Positions 23,150 to 34,656 of a DNA stretch of 64,000 nt are shown one piece after another; the stretch's first letter is position 1; every line of letters starts with the position of its first letter. The DNA lies in assembly GCA_022410635.1 (NCBI GenBank), contig JAJVDF010000278.1, positions 760,389 to 824,388 on the forward strand. The letters are read 5' to 3'. The translations under genes were made by a program, and so were the position numbers. The notes below the pieces were generated by a model that saw only the letters and a list, made by a program, of their open reading frames with translations, had not been told where the DNA came from and did no database searches. This stretch comes from Tretioscincus oriximinensis. Lineage: Eukaryota > Chordata > Lepidosauria > Squamata > Gymnophthalmidae.

Positions 23150-23505
23150 GAAATACTTCTTCCCATACCTACCTGCTGGTCCATTTTGATGGTCCTACCA
23201 CCTTCATTCATCAAAAGATATGGACACACTGGACTGCCTTCTCTGTGATAACTCTTCTCAGGTTGTGGAGCGGTCTCCCCTCTGAGATGCATCAGGTACC
23301 TGCGCTGTAAACCTTTACATGCCTGGTGAAGGTACAACTGTTCACTCTTGCCTTCAGCTGAGCCAATTATCCCCTCTCCTTGCAGGCTCCGTTGTTATTT
23401 TCAACTATCCTATTTTAACTGTTTTTATCATTTTTCTGTTGTATCCATCTTGAGATCTTAGGGGAAAGGGTAGAATAAAAATGTAAGTAAATAAATATCA
23501 AATAA
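23150..23505 (+). mobile_element. L2 LINE 3' end, diverged
   Basis: Contains the L2 C-terminal signature at DNA level (AGGTTGTGGAGCGGTCTCCC, CTCTGAGATGCATCAGGTAC), followed by a 3' UTR ending CATCTTGAGATCTTAGGGG, AGAATAAAAATG and AAATAAATA. The coding part is interrupted by stops. More diverged than the L2 copy at 32540. Confidence 0.7.
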
Positions 23506-23584
23506 TTATTAATGTTTNTTACTGCATTTCCTCACAGGACTCTTTAAGGCATAGCTCGCCATTCTAATATCTTGTGCCTCCAAG

Positions 23585-23715
23585 TTTCGCTTATATCATT
23601 TATTTCACTATAGATAGATACTCCAGAATACAGTACTCTTTTATTACAAAATATCAATGTTTTATTCTGGAATACACAACTAGTGGAAGTAATAAGTGAT
23701 GTCTGNATGCAGTTT
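23585..23715. mobile_element. Short MITE with AATAAATAAG-like inverted ends
   Basis: The left arm includes TATATCATTTATTTCACTA, the right arm AAGTAATAAGTGATGTCTG then nATGCAG. Inverted they correspond to the ends of the clearer copy at 35649 (CACTTATTTATTTCA). Both copies have central words CCAGAATA and ATGTTTTATT or ATGCTTTATT. Boundaries are approximate. Confidence 0.55.
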
Positions 23716-23895
23716 GAGTCCCACTGAAATTGTTTGCAAGGGCACATGAAACAACCAAACTAGATGTGATAGGTGGTTTCTGCCCTGATGAAGTGTTATT
23801 CTAATATTTGGCTCTTTCTGCTTGAAAATCCTCATTGTTGTGGGATTATGGTGTGCATAAAGCACACTCATAAATTTTGTGACTATCACTTCTAG

Positions 23896-24025
23896 GGCGG
23901 GAAGTGATGTCATGGTGGGCACCCATTCTGGATGCAGAGATCAGAAGTGACATCATTTGTGAAATCATTTCCAGCTCCTGGAGGGCCTTTCTGGAAGCAG
24001 ATGTCAGAAGTGACATCACCAAACA
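23896..24025. repeat. Imperfect tandem repeat, about 62-bp spacing, with GAAGTGACATCA words
   Basis: GAAGTGATGTCAT (23901), GAAGTGACATCAT (23944) and GAAGTGACATCAC (24007) occur within 120 bases. The last two lie in a longer repeated block (GGATGCAGAGATCAGAAG against GGAAGCAGATGTCAGAAG). TGACATCA and its inverse resemble ATF/CREB-type sites, but the repeat structure is enough to explain them. Confidence 0.6.
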
Positions 24026-25169
24026 AGAAATGGGTGAGGCAAATTTTCTTATGTAGGAGAATGGAAATTCTATTAAAATGCACAGGATTTTCATATGTTC
24101 CAACCACTGCCCATACCTCCAAAGCTAGGAACAAAGGTTCCTTGCTTTGGGGGAGGGAAGACAGAGGAATTTTGATGGAGAAATGCTGCTGAAATACACT
24201 CAGTCTTGTACCTTCTACATGGCTGTCATAACTTGGATTGGTGTCACAATTGACTGTGCTTTCCATGTTTAGTAACATTACTTATGAGATGTTTGCAAGT
24301 AAGAGCGAGAAACATTTGGGTGTCCTACCCAGAAGTTCAGCAGGAAAACATCACAATATTTGCAATCGTGTTTCTAAAGAAACCGGAAGGATGCAATGTT
24401 AAGATGAATACAATAAAGAGTTATTCAGGATATACACAATATTGTTAGTAATTCTGGACTGATAATAAAATGCACAACAGCTGTCAAGTGCAAAAGTTTT
24501 TAAAATTTTTGGCTGACAACAGTAATTTGAGTTAGTGATAATTCTGGCACTAATATTAAAGTTGAATTTGTCTGTTGGCTTAAGTTACAAAGACTAACTC
24601 TTCTATAGATAGCAAACATTATACTTAAAACCTATTTTGAAAACCATTCTGGAAAACAGTTATTCTGTTTTCTCCCCCATGATTACACTTATTAGTCTGA
24701 TATATATTTTTAGGAAAACACATTAACCAGAATATTTTTCAAAAGATTGGAAGAACACCAGCCACAGTAATTGTGTCCCTAAGCACATTTTGTTTTTAGG
24801 CCCTGGAGAACATCACTTCTAAACATTTGTTCATCAGTATGCTAGCCATGTGCTTATTTCTAAGATCTTAATAGCTAATTTCATGCTTCCTGATAGCTTC
24901 TGATTGCACTGATCTCTGATCATTCTATTTTAAGACACCAGTTCTTCTCACAGTCCCTCATAAACAAATGGTATTAACTGCCTCTGAGTATCAGATGCTG
25001 GAGATCATGAACATGAAGCACACTAATCGCTGTATGTCCTGCTTGTATGAATCCTGTGAGCATATGATAGGCCACTGTAGGATGCTGAACTAGATGGGTC
25101 TTTGGTCTGGTGGAAGAGCGGTTCCTTCCCCACCTCATGGGTTTTCCTTGCTGTTTCTTTCAAAACATG
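24026..25169. other. Unrecognised, repeat-poor segment
   Basis: No repeat or coding signal that I can support. Confidence 0.35.
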
Positions 25170-25422
25170 TTCGCCATTTATCTTAAAACTTCCATGCTGT
25201 TCCATGCAATCTCATCATGTGATGATCCCCACAAGGCATTGCTGCTCTTGTCTTACTACAATTCCCAAGCATTCTCTGTGTGACTTCCTACAATTCCCAA
25301 GTATTCTCTGGGAACCAAAGAATTTGCTTTGTTCACATTGCTGAATGTCTCCATGAAGCTTTATTTTGGATTTTACAAAATTCCACTTCCAACATCTTTG
25401 CATCCAGAAATCTGTCCATTTA
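25170..25422. repeat. Dispersed repeat related to 19777-20207
   Basis: Carries the same ordered words as the copy at 19777 (CAATCTCATCA, ATTGCTGCTCTTG, CAAGCATTCTCTG, TTTGGATTTTACA). ACAATTCCCAA with TTCTCTG occurs twice (about 25259 and 25290), indicating a local duplication. Its right side abuts a CR1 end. Confidence 0.5.
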
Positions 25423-25423
25423 T

Positions 25424-25574
25424 TATGGAGTCACGAACAGGAGCAGCATATTTTGCTTTCCTCTGTTTGGACTGCCCAGGTGCATCTGGTGGGCCTCTGT
25501 GTGACACAGAATGCTGGACTCGATGGGCTGTGGCCTGATCCAGTATGGCTCTTCTTATGTTCTTATGTTCTTAT
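25424..25574 (+). mobile_element. CR1 LINE 3' end, short truncated copy
   Basis: Only about 150 bases of CR1 3' UTR (GGACTGCCCAGGTGCATCTG, GAATGCTGGACTCGATGGGC, TGGCCTGATCCAGTATGGC), ending in TTCTTATG repeats. By eye it is identical over about 140 bases to 48164-48305, so both copies probably come from the same recent source. Confidence 0.85.
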
Positions 25575-26360
25575 TATTTCCCTGTTTTCTGTCTTTTAGC
25601 CAGTTTCCAACCGAGGANGCTGGAGGCTGCCAATGTTCTGAGCCCTATCATTGATCTCTGGAGGCTGTCAAAGTTCCAAGTCCTGTCATTGGTCATTATA
25701 ACTTGGAATGTTGAAGTNTCCCACATGGCTTTTATTATATATGATAATTCCATACAGACAGAAATATCTAGTAATGCGACACTAAGTACAGAACCTAAGG
25801 CAATTTTACACTTATCTAGCCTGGCTAATACAGCAGGGCTAAAGGAGTGGTTTCAGATTCAATATCCAAAAACCATTCCANTATTTCAGAACATTGTTGA
25901 AAATTCTTGATGAAAATATGATGAAATGTGATGAAAACATTTCAGTCAGCACATTGGTGGATCCCTCCATATATCCATTTTTCAGTGTAAATAATTCAGC
26001 GATACAACAATCAAACTGTTTTCACTGAAGTCAGGAAATAATTCCTTAGATCTGCAAATGCTGCCAACAGCAATTGTATATTCGCAGGGCTGGGGAATCA
26101 GTATCGGCTTTCACTTCCCAATCCAAAGGAAAACACATTGGGTGAAAATGTTCTTGTGAATGCCTTATACGGCAAGTGAAAATAAGGCCTATAAATGGAA
26201 TAAAGTCTATACTATACAGCCAGTTTGGCCAAATTATATTATGACATTTTTGAAAGCAAGTTGTTGCAGGTGAGCGAAAGTAATAAAGAATAAATACAAG
26301 CGATGTTAAAAAAAATTCTGCAACGCTATAAATAGTTTTGCTTAAGCATCATTCTCTAAA
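25575..26360. other. No recognisable feature
   Basis: AT-rich non-coding DNA. Confidence 0.45.
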
Positions 26361-26757
26361 TAATCATAGAATCATAGAGTTGGAAGAGACCTCCAGGGTC
26401 ATCGAGTCCAACCCCCTGCTCAATGCAGGATTCATTAAACCATCCCAGAAAGATGACTATCCAGTCTCTGTTTGAAGACTTCCAGTGACGGTGAACTCAC
26501 CACCCCCTGTGGCAAACTGTTCCACTGGTTTATCACCCTGACTGTTAGAAAGTTTTTTCTGATATCTAATCTAAATCTACTCCGTTGCAGTTTCATTCCA
26601 TTGTTTCTAGTCCTTCCATGTGCTAATGAGAACAGTGCTGATCCCTCTGCTCTGTGACAGCCCTTCAGATATTTGTAGACAGTTATCAGGTCTCCTCTCA
26701 GTCTTCTCTTTTGCAGACTAAACATCCCTAATCCCCTTGGTTGCAATGGTAACTTTG
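26361..26757 (-). mobile_element. CR1 LINE 3' end with ORF2 C-terminus (ATTCTATG-type terminus)
   Basis: The minus-strand coding part reads LGMFSLQKRRLRGDL, then a stretch with RTRNNGMKLQRSRFRL, then INQWNSLPQGVVSSPSLEVF and a stop at 26435: the usual C-terminus of CR1 reverse transcriptase proteins. The 3' UTR follows (GGTTGGACTCGATGACCCTG, CCAACTCTATGATTCTATG). The open frame extends further upstream (to 26974), but residues before about 26757 are not CR1 and are chance. This is a different CR1 subfamily from the CTTATGTT-ended copies; a second member is at 40843. Confidence 0.88.
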
Positions 26758-28082
26758 TCCAATCATGGAGGAATATCGTCAGAGGGCACACCTTACACCG
26801 CACCACTGCTTCACACTCACAGGGATCTNCTTGCAAATTCTCCCTTGTGAAGTGCTGGCAGGAGGAAACTGGAAGCTGATTCCTCTCTCGCATCATATTG
26901 AGTACTGCTTGTTTTCCCCAATCCCCATTTACAGGCTGGTTGGACCCACACCAAAAGGAGGGTTTGGGAGCCACCTCCTTTCACCATGACTTTGGGTGAT
27001 CCTTAGCATGCCAACAGTTTGTGAAGCACCGGCTGCAGCAGCGCCATGGGTATTTGTATACTGTTTGCCTTCCCAAGCCTGCATTTGTGGGCTTTTCCAC
27101 GATTTTATTTATAAAATAACACAACANAGATTTAGAACCAAACAAAAGTAGATTGGAAAATAAGAAAATAATGTCTTTTTTAAGAGAGGAAAAATACTTT
27201 TCCTGTGTAGTGTTATAAATTGTTTAGACAACTTGTGTCAATATTATAATAGATATTCTATTTTCAGGACATTTTTATCATATAAACTAGGCCATCCTGC
27301 TAAATGCATAGCTATGAAAGTTTTCTGTCAGCATAAGTAATTTTACACCAAGGACTTGATTTTTGAATTGAAAGACTTTAAATTTGGGAGGTTATGACTA
27401 GTGAAACATTTACCCATAAATATAAAACTGCAAACTTACATACACTCATCCCACATGGGAAGACAAATATATGTATATCAATTTCATCAGTGATTGCTGT
27501 CAGTTAAGCAATTGTATGTAAGTTAAACAATTGTTTAACTGCTATTATATGGTACATTTATACAGATTTATCTGCTGGATTAGTCTTGCTATCCACATGG
27601 CTCTGTCCTGAACCATGCATTTTATGATAGAAACTAATGAACCTGGCTGATCCATACCCACAGATTTGAACAAGTGATTTTAGGGTGTGATTGTTCTTGT
27701 TATGTCATTGTATAGTTAAGGTAAATTCTGAACTAGAGACAAATCCTAACCGTCAACGGTNACTCAGTCCTTCCAATTCAGATACTTTGTAACTTTGTCT
27801 ATGGATATGTCATATACTAGGCCATCTATCTCAGTACCCGTCCAGCTTTCTCCAACCTAGTTTTGGTTCCAAAAGCCTAGACCCTTTTTGCAAAGTATGG
27901 TAATAAGGATTAACAAATCAAGGATAACCTACTTCACTGATCCATGTTACTTAGTGGCTTTGGGGAATTCATGAAGCAGGGGCAAGTGCATTATCAAAGG
28001 GTCCTTTCAGGTGACACCTGAATATTGCACAATCAAACAATATTGTGCAGTAAATCAATTATGTGATCATTGTTTCTTGCAC
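26758..28082. other. No recognisable feature
   Basis: Non-coding. A short inverted word pair (AATTGTATGTAAGTT, AACAATTGTTTAACTG) near 27500-27540 is not enough to call an element. Confidence 0.4.
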
Positions 28083-28378
28083 AGAACATAAGAGAATCCT
28101 GCTGAATTGGGCTGGAGCCCATCAGCATTCTGTCCCATACAATGGCCCACCAATTGCACTAGGACACCCCAAAGCAGAAGAAGGCAGTTTTATCACCTGT
28201 TCTCGACTCCCTTCAAATGATATTTCTGGAATATTGGCTGTTGCTCCATCCCGGAGGCAATATATATAAAAAATCCATTCTAGTAGCTATATATTTCCTT
28301 GATGTGTATGAACTTGTTTAATCTGGTCTTTAAACTATCCAGGCTGCCAGCTATCATCACAGCTGCCTGGGCAAAGAT
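28083..28378 (-). mobile_element. CR1 LINE 3' end, diverged
   Basis: Minus-strand CR1 3' UTR and the last coding bases. It begins AGAACATAAGAGAATCCTGC, continues GGAGCCCATCAGCATTCTGT and TTGCTCCATCCCGGAGGCAA, and passes into the region complementary to the last CR1 codons (AAACTATCCAGGCTGCCAGC). Same subfamily as 12081 and 49001. Confidence 0.8.
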
Positions 28379-29374
28379 GAAATTAATGTGCATTCTGCTG
28401 CTTGCATTTACAGTTATTTTGCCAGAGCAAAATATTCAGATGTGCATGATTGGCATAATCTGTGCATGCATGACTGCCATTTTTGGCATATGCACATAAG
28501 TGGCTGCCGTAATGTGCATCCATATGGGTAAATGACACTTTTGCCCACTATTATTACATAGTGTGACACTGCATGATGTCATGCATTCTTTACATCATGT
28601 AAGTGCTGCCAAACCATGCTGCAATCACACCATAAATCCAGGACGATATAGCTTGTTGTTGATAAAAACAGTATTCAGAAAATGGATTCCAACCCTAGCT
28701 GTTTAAGCCTAGGGTCTAAGACCATCATCACATTTTATGACAGAGGCTTCTATAGTGCTACAAAGTGGCATAGAAAGATATATCCCTTTTATCTATCCTG
28801 AAGGAAGCAATTTTCAAAATGAGCCACATACGAAAGGTTTTGATGGTTTGAATATAAGCGCTTTTGGGAGGGAAAAAAAGACTTGGATGATTATCTTCAC
28901 ATTTAGATTTTTAACATCCCACAACGAGCCCATGAATGCAATTTTCATGCAGCGAAACAATTTAAGATAGTTTGCTTCACTGTGAGATGTGTGAGTTAAT
29001 CTATAAAGCTTTTTTTCAAAAAACCACCATCATAGTTAACAAAGCCCAATTCACACAATGTTTAATTGTTTCCTGTGCAGAGTTGCTCATATTTTATATA
29101 GATAGAAAAGTTAATTTGTGCAGGGTCTTTTAAATGTGTTTTTATTACAATTTGTATTCCTAACAACTTTATACATCCAAATTCTTTCAGTAGTATTTGT
29201 GAGTGAATATTTATTTTTATGAGACATTTCTGGACATCTTTATAACAAAATTTCAGTGCAGTGTACAATGAAATGGGGAAACCAGGTGAAAAACAGTTAA
29301 AATACAATATGAAGACATTATTTAAAACATGCAGTCATACAATTCATTTCTGTGCACATAACACAGGGAATAAC
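28379..29374. other. No recognisable feature
   Basis: AT-rich non-coding DNA. Confidence 0.45.
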
Positions 29375-29386
29375 TGGATAAATAAG

Positions 29387-29481
29387 ACCAGCAAAGGAGG
29401 TAGCAGCACTTTGAGACTAACTTGAGAAAAGTGGTTGGCATAAGCTTTCGTAGACAGGTCTACTTCTTCAGATGCTCCAGA
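29387..29481 (-). mobile_element. Solo PLE terminal fragment with 12-bp target duplication
   Basis: 95 bases matching the PLE end (CCAGCAAAGGAGGTAGCAGC, TTTGAGACTAACTTGAG, AGGTCTACTTCTTCAGATGC), bounded by TGGATAAATAAG at 29375-29386 and 29482-29493, identical. Shorter on its left side than the 9590 copy, showing independent truncation. Confidence 0.85.
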
Positions 29482-29493
29482 TGGATAAATAAG

Positions 29494-30877
29494 GTTTTCA
29501 ACAGGTTCAGTCCACTACAAGAAGTAGAGCAATGTAGGCTCTGCTGCAAGATTTTGAATATCAGTTTCCTCTCTTTCTTGTCATGGTTCCTATTGCATAT
29601 CCCATTGCTTTTTGATCCATGCAGATGGTTTCAAGTTTGACTGATGGTTCCTTTTTTTGTGTCCACTTTACTTGTTCAGTCATGGAGGCTGATGGGGGTT
29701 TTTTGTGGGGGAAGGTATCAAAGCATTATGGGAGAAAGTTCTAGAATGGTATGAGCCCAGAACTGTGGGATAATGCCCTCCTGTTTGCATTTTCCTTTCA
29801 CTATTTCATTGCAGCCTTTTTTATTTCTTTTGGTACAGAACCACCAATATGAAAGTAGTTCCCTTCTGTGCCATGCAATGCCAACAAAGAGGAAGGATTG
29901 CTTTACTTATATGGGCAGTTTGTACAATATTTGGATCCTTTGTGATCACCTTAAGGATGATGTCTTTGCTGCCTGGCTTACTTTTTAGGGTGTTTTTTAA
30001 AGAGTTTTCCATTTTTGAACTTCCAAAAAGCTCAAGGTGATGAGCATTATTTTCCTCTACTTTTTAAAATGATCTTTTGCTTTGGTTATGCACTTACTTT
30101 GAAAGTAAGTGTGACCAGGGCTCTGATAACAGTCCTATAAAGTATGTTAGGTTAAAGCAGGGACTGGCTATTATCTATTGAAGTTTAATGGCTGAATGAG
30201 CATTTGTGTAAATAACTTCAAATCAAGCAAGAAGTGCAAAAGACTGATAATCTTAAAATGCTGTAACTGAGAAATAGGTATGTTGAACTAACCCAGACAC
30301 AGCTCAAAGGAAAGACATCTAAAGTGATGCGTAATGGAGTTAAAATCCTGAATTGGTTGTGTTTGTTTAGCAATCATGTTAAGTGCATTTGTTTTCTTAC
30401 TTAAGCCAGATGGTTTCAAACCCTAAGTGGTACAATCTAGTATGAAAAAGATAACATTAAAGGACATTTATTGTAGGGATTATATTTAATGAGACATGCA
30501 GCATGATTCTCTGATGAATCATTCACCTTTGACCTCATTTACTGTTTCTCATTGATTTACTTTTTAAATTGATGTGCCCCTTATGAAACAAAGCCCAAGT
30601 TAAACAGAGATGTGAAATACTTTAATGAAGGCTATGCATTTGCTTCTGATTTGTAATTCACTGAAGACTGACGACATCCTTTGTTAGCAGAACAGGAAAC
30701 TATAGCCTTTTATTTCTCAAACTGGGGAAATAACAAAAACATTTTTATTGATCACCATGTTGTGAGTAAAGACTTAGCTCTGTGTGCAAGGTGCTCAGCA
30801 ATAAAGTATGAATCTTGCAAGATATTCAGAGAATCCTCACGGGAGGGAAGAAGCTTCTTCACTGCTCACTAAGAATC
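29494..30877. other. Unrecognised; repeat-poor stretch at about 30450-30670
   Basis: No transposon or coding signal. The 30450-30670 part has a balanced composition without simple repeats and might be conserved non-coding DNA, which I cannot test. Confidence 0.3.
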
Positions 30878-30880
30878 TAA

Positions 30881-31324
30881 GGTCACGTGCATACACAGTT
30901 TTTCTACCTTTTTCGTTGGGCAATCATGATGTCTCCTACATACTTGCTAATGGACTTTTCGCACTCAACTCAAAATAAACATTGTTTTCCCTGGAATATT
31001 CTATACCTCATTTGTTCAGGCATCATTTTTTAAATCCCCAAAATTGCCATGCCAGCAGCCATGGGGACAAGAAGTCTTCTTTGTGTGTTCCCTCTTAATG
31101 CAATGACCAGGATGCCATAAGAAGATGTATCTTTCTGAGGTTTGAATCAGTAGACTAAGTTGATTTACACCCACTGGTTTGGACCACAATGAGGTAAATG
31201 GATCTTCAAGTCCACACTCTGATCAATACACGATTCACTAATAAAGGAATGTATGAGAAACTGATATGAGCAACCAACCAGTTGATAAGAACAAGTGCTC
31301 ACATACTCACACTGGAGGGAACCC
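30881..31324. mobile_element. 444-bp MITE, PIF/Harbinger-like, TSD TAA
   Basis: Left end GGTCACGTGCATACACAG, right end CACACTGGAGGGAACCC, flanked by TAA on both sides (30878-30880, 31325-31327). The ends are degenerate as inverted repeats. The interior landmark AGCAGCCATGGGGACAAGAAG-like near 31055 aligns with the elements at 6428 and 20876 in the same relative place. The element is an older copy of that family. Confidence 0.6.
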
Positions 31325-31473
31325 TAATATTAGAGCTTCCACATTTTATACTTTCATTTATTTGAATGTTTCAACACTTATTACCTATTACTGAGCCAGT
31401 ACTATTTGCAATTGTCACTATCATTGATGCTTATCTTATATAACTGGTACCCAGTTACGTTAACAATGACATA

Positions 31474-31841
31474 GGCTGCATGCACACAGCTATTTTCTAC
31501 CTCGTTCGGAGAGCAGTCAGAAAGTCTCAGGCACACATGCTAAGCACTTTTCAGTAGTCAACCTGCAATAAATGCCATTTATTGTGGAATAAACTATTGC
31601 TCAGATATTCAGACATCAGACGCAAGATGTTAAAACAAGAGAGAACGCGGCAGTTGTTTCTATTGGCGGTTGCAAGTAAAAAAAAAATTCCTGGACTCCA
31701 CTATGACGAGATCAATCAGCGATGTTACNGAGCTGGGGCACTGGTCACGGAATATACACATTTGGTGTGCATGGACACATGAGTGGTATATTCAGGATTA
31801 TAGCTTTGTAGCGGTTTTTAAGTCGGCGTGTGTACGTAGCC
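31474..31841. mobile_element. 368-bp MITE, PIF/Harbinger-like, TSD ATA
   Basis: Left end GGCTGCATGCACACAGC, right end inverse GGCTACGTACACACGCC: 13 of the outer 17 bases agree. Flanked by ATA on each side (31471-31473, 31842-31844). An open frame of about 66 codons inside (from 31582) has no recognisable transposase motif. It lies only 150 bases from the 30881 element. Confidence 0.75.
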
Positions 31842-31844
31842 ATA

Positions 31845-32539
31845 GATTACAGTTTCACTCTCCAAGCTGTTGTGTTTTCATCACTGTATAACGTAATTAC
31901 TTTTGACCCATAATATTCTAGACTTCAAATGGGAGATGATTTGATGCTGGTGGCAGGACACCTAGCCATTTTTGTCAACTACAAGAGTAGCAGCTAGTGC
32001 CATAAGGCAAATTAGTTACTGCTCTGTTATCGAAGCTAGAAAATGTGCGAGATGAAATTGTGTTTGTGATGTGTGTTAGATTCAAACTTGTATGGTTCAG
32101 CAGAAATTTCACATCATGGGAACCTGGAAGAATTGCCTCATGAGGAAGATAATTGTTTGGGCAGGCAGATAATTACAGTTTGCTGTTCTGGATTATTTTA
32201 TAATAAAGTACAATATAAACAGATCCTGCAGATCAATAAGTCAGCGAAAGCTTATGTTTCTTTGAAAAATGTGTTTCAGCACGCAAACTAATAAACAGAA
32301 TGCAATCACAGTAAAGTAGAATTCACCGAAATCAAATCATCTCTTCCTTTCAGATTCATTGATTCATGTGTAAAAACAGAGCTCAGCAAATGAACTAGCT
32401 ATAAGAAATCCATTTATGATCTAGAAATGTAAACATTATCCATTTCAATGTACTTATTTAGGTGGCTGTGAAGATAGTGCTGATGAATGGAACAATGATG
32501 CCACTCTCTTTCTAGGGACTTTCCACAGTGGGTAGCATA
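31845..32539. other. No recognisable feature
   Basis: Non-coding AT-rich DNA. Confidence 0.45.
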
Positions 32540-32872
32540 CCAGTTAAATGTGAGATGTAGACCTGGTTCTGGGCCTCCTTTTTCTGCGCTCTGCTCAGGG
32601 CCTTCTCAGTGGTTGCCCCTTGTCTTTGGAACAATCTCCCCCTCGAGGTGCATCTATCATCATCATTGTACTCTTTTAGAAGGTCCTTGAAGACGCACCT
32701 CTTTTGCCTGGCCTTTGGCTGAAGAAATGCCATCTCTATCCCTACTTTTAATATTGTTTTATACTTTTTAAAATTTTTGTAGTGATGTTTTACTGTTTTT
32801 GCCGCCCTGAGACCTTCGGGTATAGGGCGGGGTATAAGTATAAATAAATAAATAAATAAATAAATAAATATG
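32540..32872 (+). mobile_element. L2 LINE 3' end
   Basis: Contains the end of the L2 coding region (CCTTGTCTTTGGAACAATCT, CCTTGAAGACGCACCTCTTT), then a 3' UTR with a hallmark tail GCCGCCCTGAGACCTTCGGG, TATAGGGCGGGGTATAAG and a (TAAA)n run. The long minus-strand open frame across this region (32512-33219) is only the antisense of the L2 plus unrelated flank. Confidence 0.85.
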
Positions 32873-33394
32873 GAGGCCATGCCCCTGTTAAGACACTTCC
32901 TCACTGATGGACAGAACATAGCCCAGCTAAGACGGCCAAAATGGCCAATTAGATGAAGAAAGTAACTGACCTTTTTTAAAGATCTGTTGGTCCAAGTGCT
33001 ATTGGAACAGAACAAGAAGGTACATGCTTCCTTGTTTGGGTTTAACAGGATTTCATCAATATGCTTACCATTGTCATCTTCGCCGCCATCATTATCATCA
33101 TCACCATCAAAATTGGGTTCCCTGACATTATGAGTTGAAGGAATTTCATTCCTAACCATTGGATTCATCCTAGCATTCTCTATAGTTTGTGTGTGCTTTA
33201 GCACAGTATGGGGCAACATGGGCTATCCTGAGAAATCCTTTTGAAGGGAATATGACAGTTCCAGTGAAAGCAGCCCAGCCCCTGCAAATTTGAAAACACT
33301 TTAAATGTGTATATGTTAAGTATATGGAGATTTTTTAAATGTTGCATTAATATGTGTTTTTTTTAAAAAAAAAACATCTTGGTCTTCTTTTGTC
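32873..33394. other. No recognisable feature
   Basis: Non-coding. A (ATC)n-like patch lies around 33070-33105. Confidence 0.4.
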
Positions 33395-33507
33395 TGCCCT
33401 GGGACCAATGGTGAAAGGTGGGATATAAATAATTTTAAATAAATAAGTAAGTAAGTAAGCAAGCAAGCAAGCAAGCAAATAAATAAATAAATAAACAAAT
33501 AAATAGC
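33395..33507 (+). repeat. L2-like tail expanding into AAGT/AAGC/AAAT microsatellite
   Basis: GCCCTGGGACCAATGG and GGTGGGATATAAATAA form a decayed L2-type terminus; the tail then runs through (AAGT)n, (AAGC)n and (AAAT)n blocks. This shows a microsatellite growing out of a retroelement tail. Confidence 0.75.
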
Positions 33508-34149
33508 AAATTTCACAAAAATGCTATTTACTGACAGCAGCAAAAACACAGGAAGCATTTCTTAGCATTTTTATAGAAAATTACCACTTTGGGCCTCATT
33601 ACACTGTAGCCTTATCTTGCACTTCAAAACAGAAACCAGTGTAATGATGTTTAAATTTCTCTCCAGGGGCAAATATACTGAAAAGACTCAACAAACTTCA
33701 AGTGTTTTTGTTCTCCCAAAATATAAAGGCTATATCCATACATTGCTTACTTATTCCTCTATATTATTCTGGAATAAAGGTGCTAGAAATCCACTGCTTG
33801 TCTGGGTGGCCAGCCAAAGTTGCCCTTACACGTTACCTCAAAAGCCAGGATTCCTATCCCGGGTTCTCTAAACTGGGCTGGATTAATTCAGGGCTGTCAG
33901 TAATGTAAATTGCCATTGTTTTTGTCATGGACTGGAGCAGGTTTTCCATCTCTGAAAGATGTGAAAATACTGCTGATATAAGGGACACAGAAGAAAAACA
34001 AAGGTATGCTGATGATGGTTGATGGCATCTCTAGAGTTCCAGTATCAATGTATCATCTATAGTGAGTGGTCATTACAATAGCCTATGCCAGAAGCTTGAA
34101 TAGATTCTCATGTACTAAAGCATACACATTTTCAAAACATAGATACAGA
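33508..34149. other. No complete feature
   Basis: Near 33727 the sequence AAGGCTATATCCATACATTG recalls a GGCTGCAT-type terminus, with ATTCTGGAATAAAG inside, but no second end is evident. Confidence 0.35.
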
Positions 34150-34470
34150 NATTTTCCTGAATTTTTACAGCAAAGAGATCTCTTCATCATCTTTAGATGA
34201 TGGCAACTTTCTCTAATTTTTGAATTATCTGCATGGGAATTACTTTATCTATTTTATTTATATTAGTAATTTTATCATATCNTGATTCTCTTATTCCAAT
34301 TTTGTTTGACCATTTTTTATAAGTTTCGACTGTTGCCTTAAATGGCCCATATAGTTCTTGTAATTTTTGACGAGTCCAGTTATTATGTATCAGTGATATT
34401 TCTTTGTTTTTATGCAATTCTCTTTCCAGTATTGTCCATTTAGAACCGCTCCTATATTCCAACTCTAAAA
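34150..34470 (-). mobile_element. L1-type LINE ORF2 fragment (C-terminal region)
   Basis: A minus-strand open frame of 89 codons (34193-34462) includes WTILERELHKNKEISLIHNN and ends in a KVIPMQIIQKLEKV-like block. Composition and motif style match the post-RT region of squamate L1 ORF2. The copy is short, truncated on both sides, and abuts the TTA microsatellite. Family assignment is from style and not a strong motif. Confidence 0.5.
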
Positions 34471-34480
34471 GTCTGAGTAA

Positions 34481-34618
<138 letters not shown>

Positions 34619-34656
34619 GCATTAATGTGAAAATATTCCTTATTCTGAGATACAGG

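Noticed and set aside
26758..26974. Upstream extension of the minus-strand CR1 frame
   Set aside because: Residues before about 26757 do not follow the CR1 order and contain an N codon; the frame is open by chance.
32512..33219. 235-codon minus-strand open frame with an acidic stretch and a hydrophobic run
   Set aside because: It runs antisense across an L2 3' end: the hydrophobic run is the complement of the (TAAA)n tail and the acidic part is an ATC-rich simple sequence. No domain is present.
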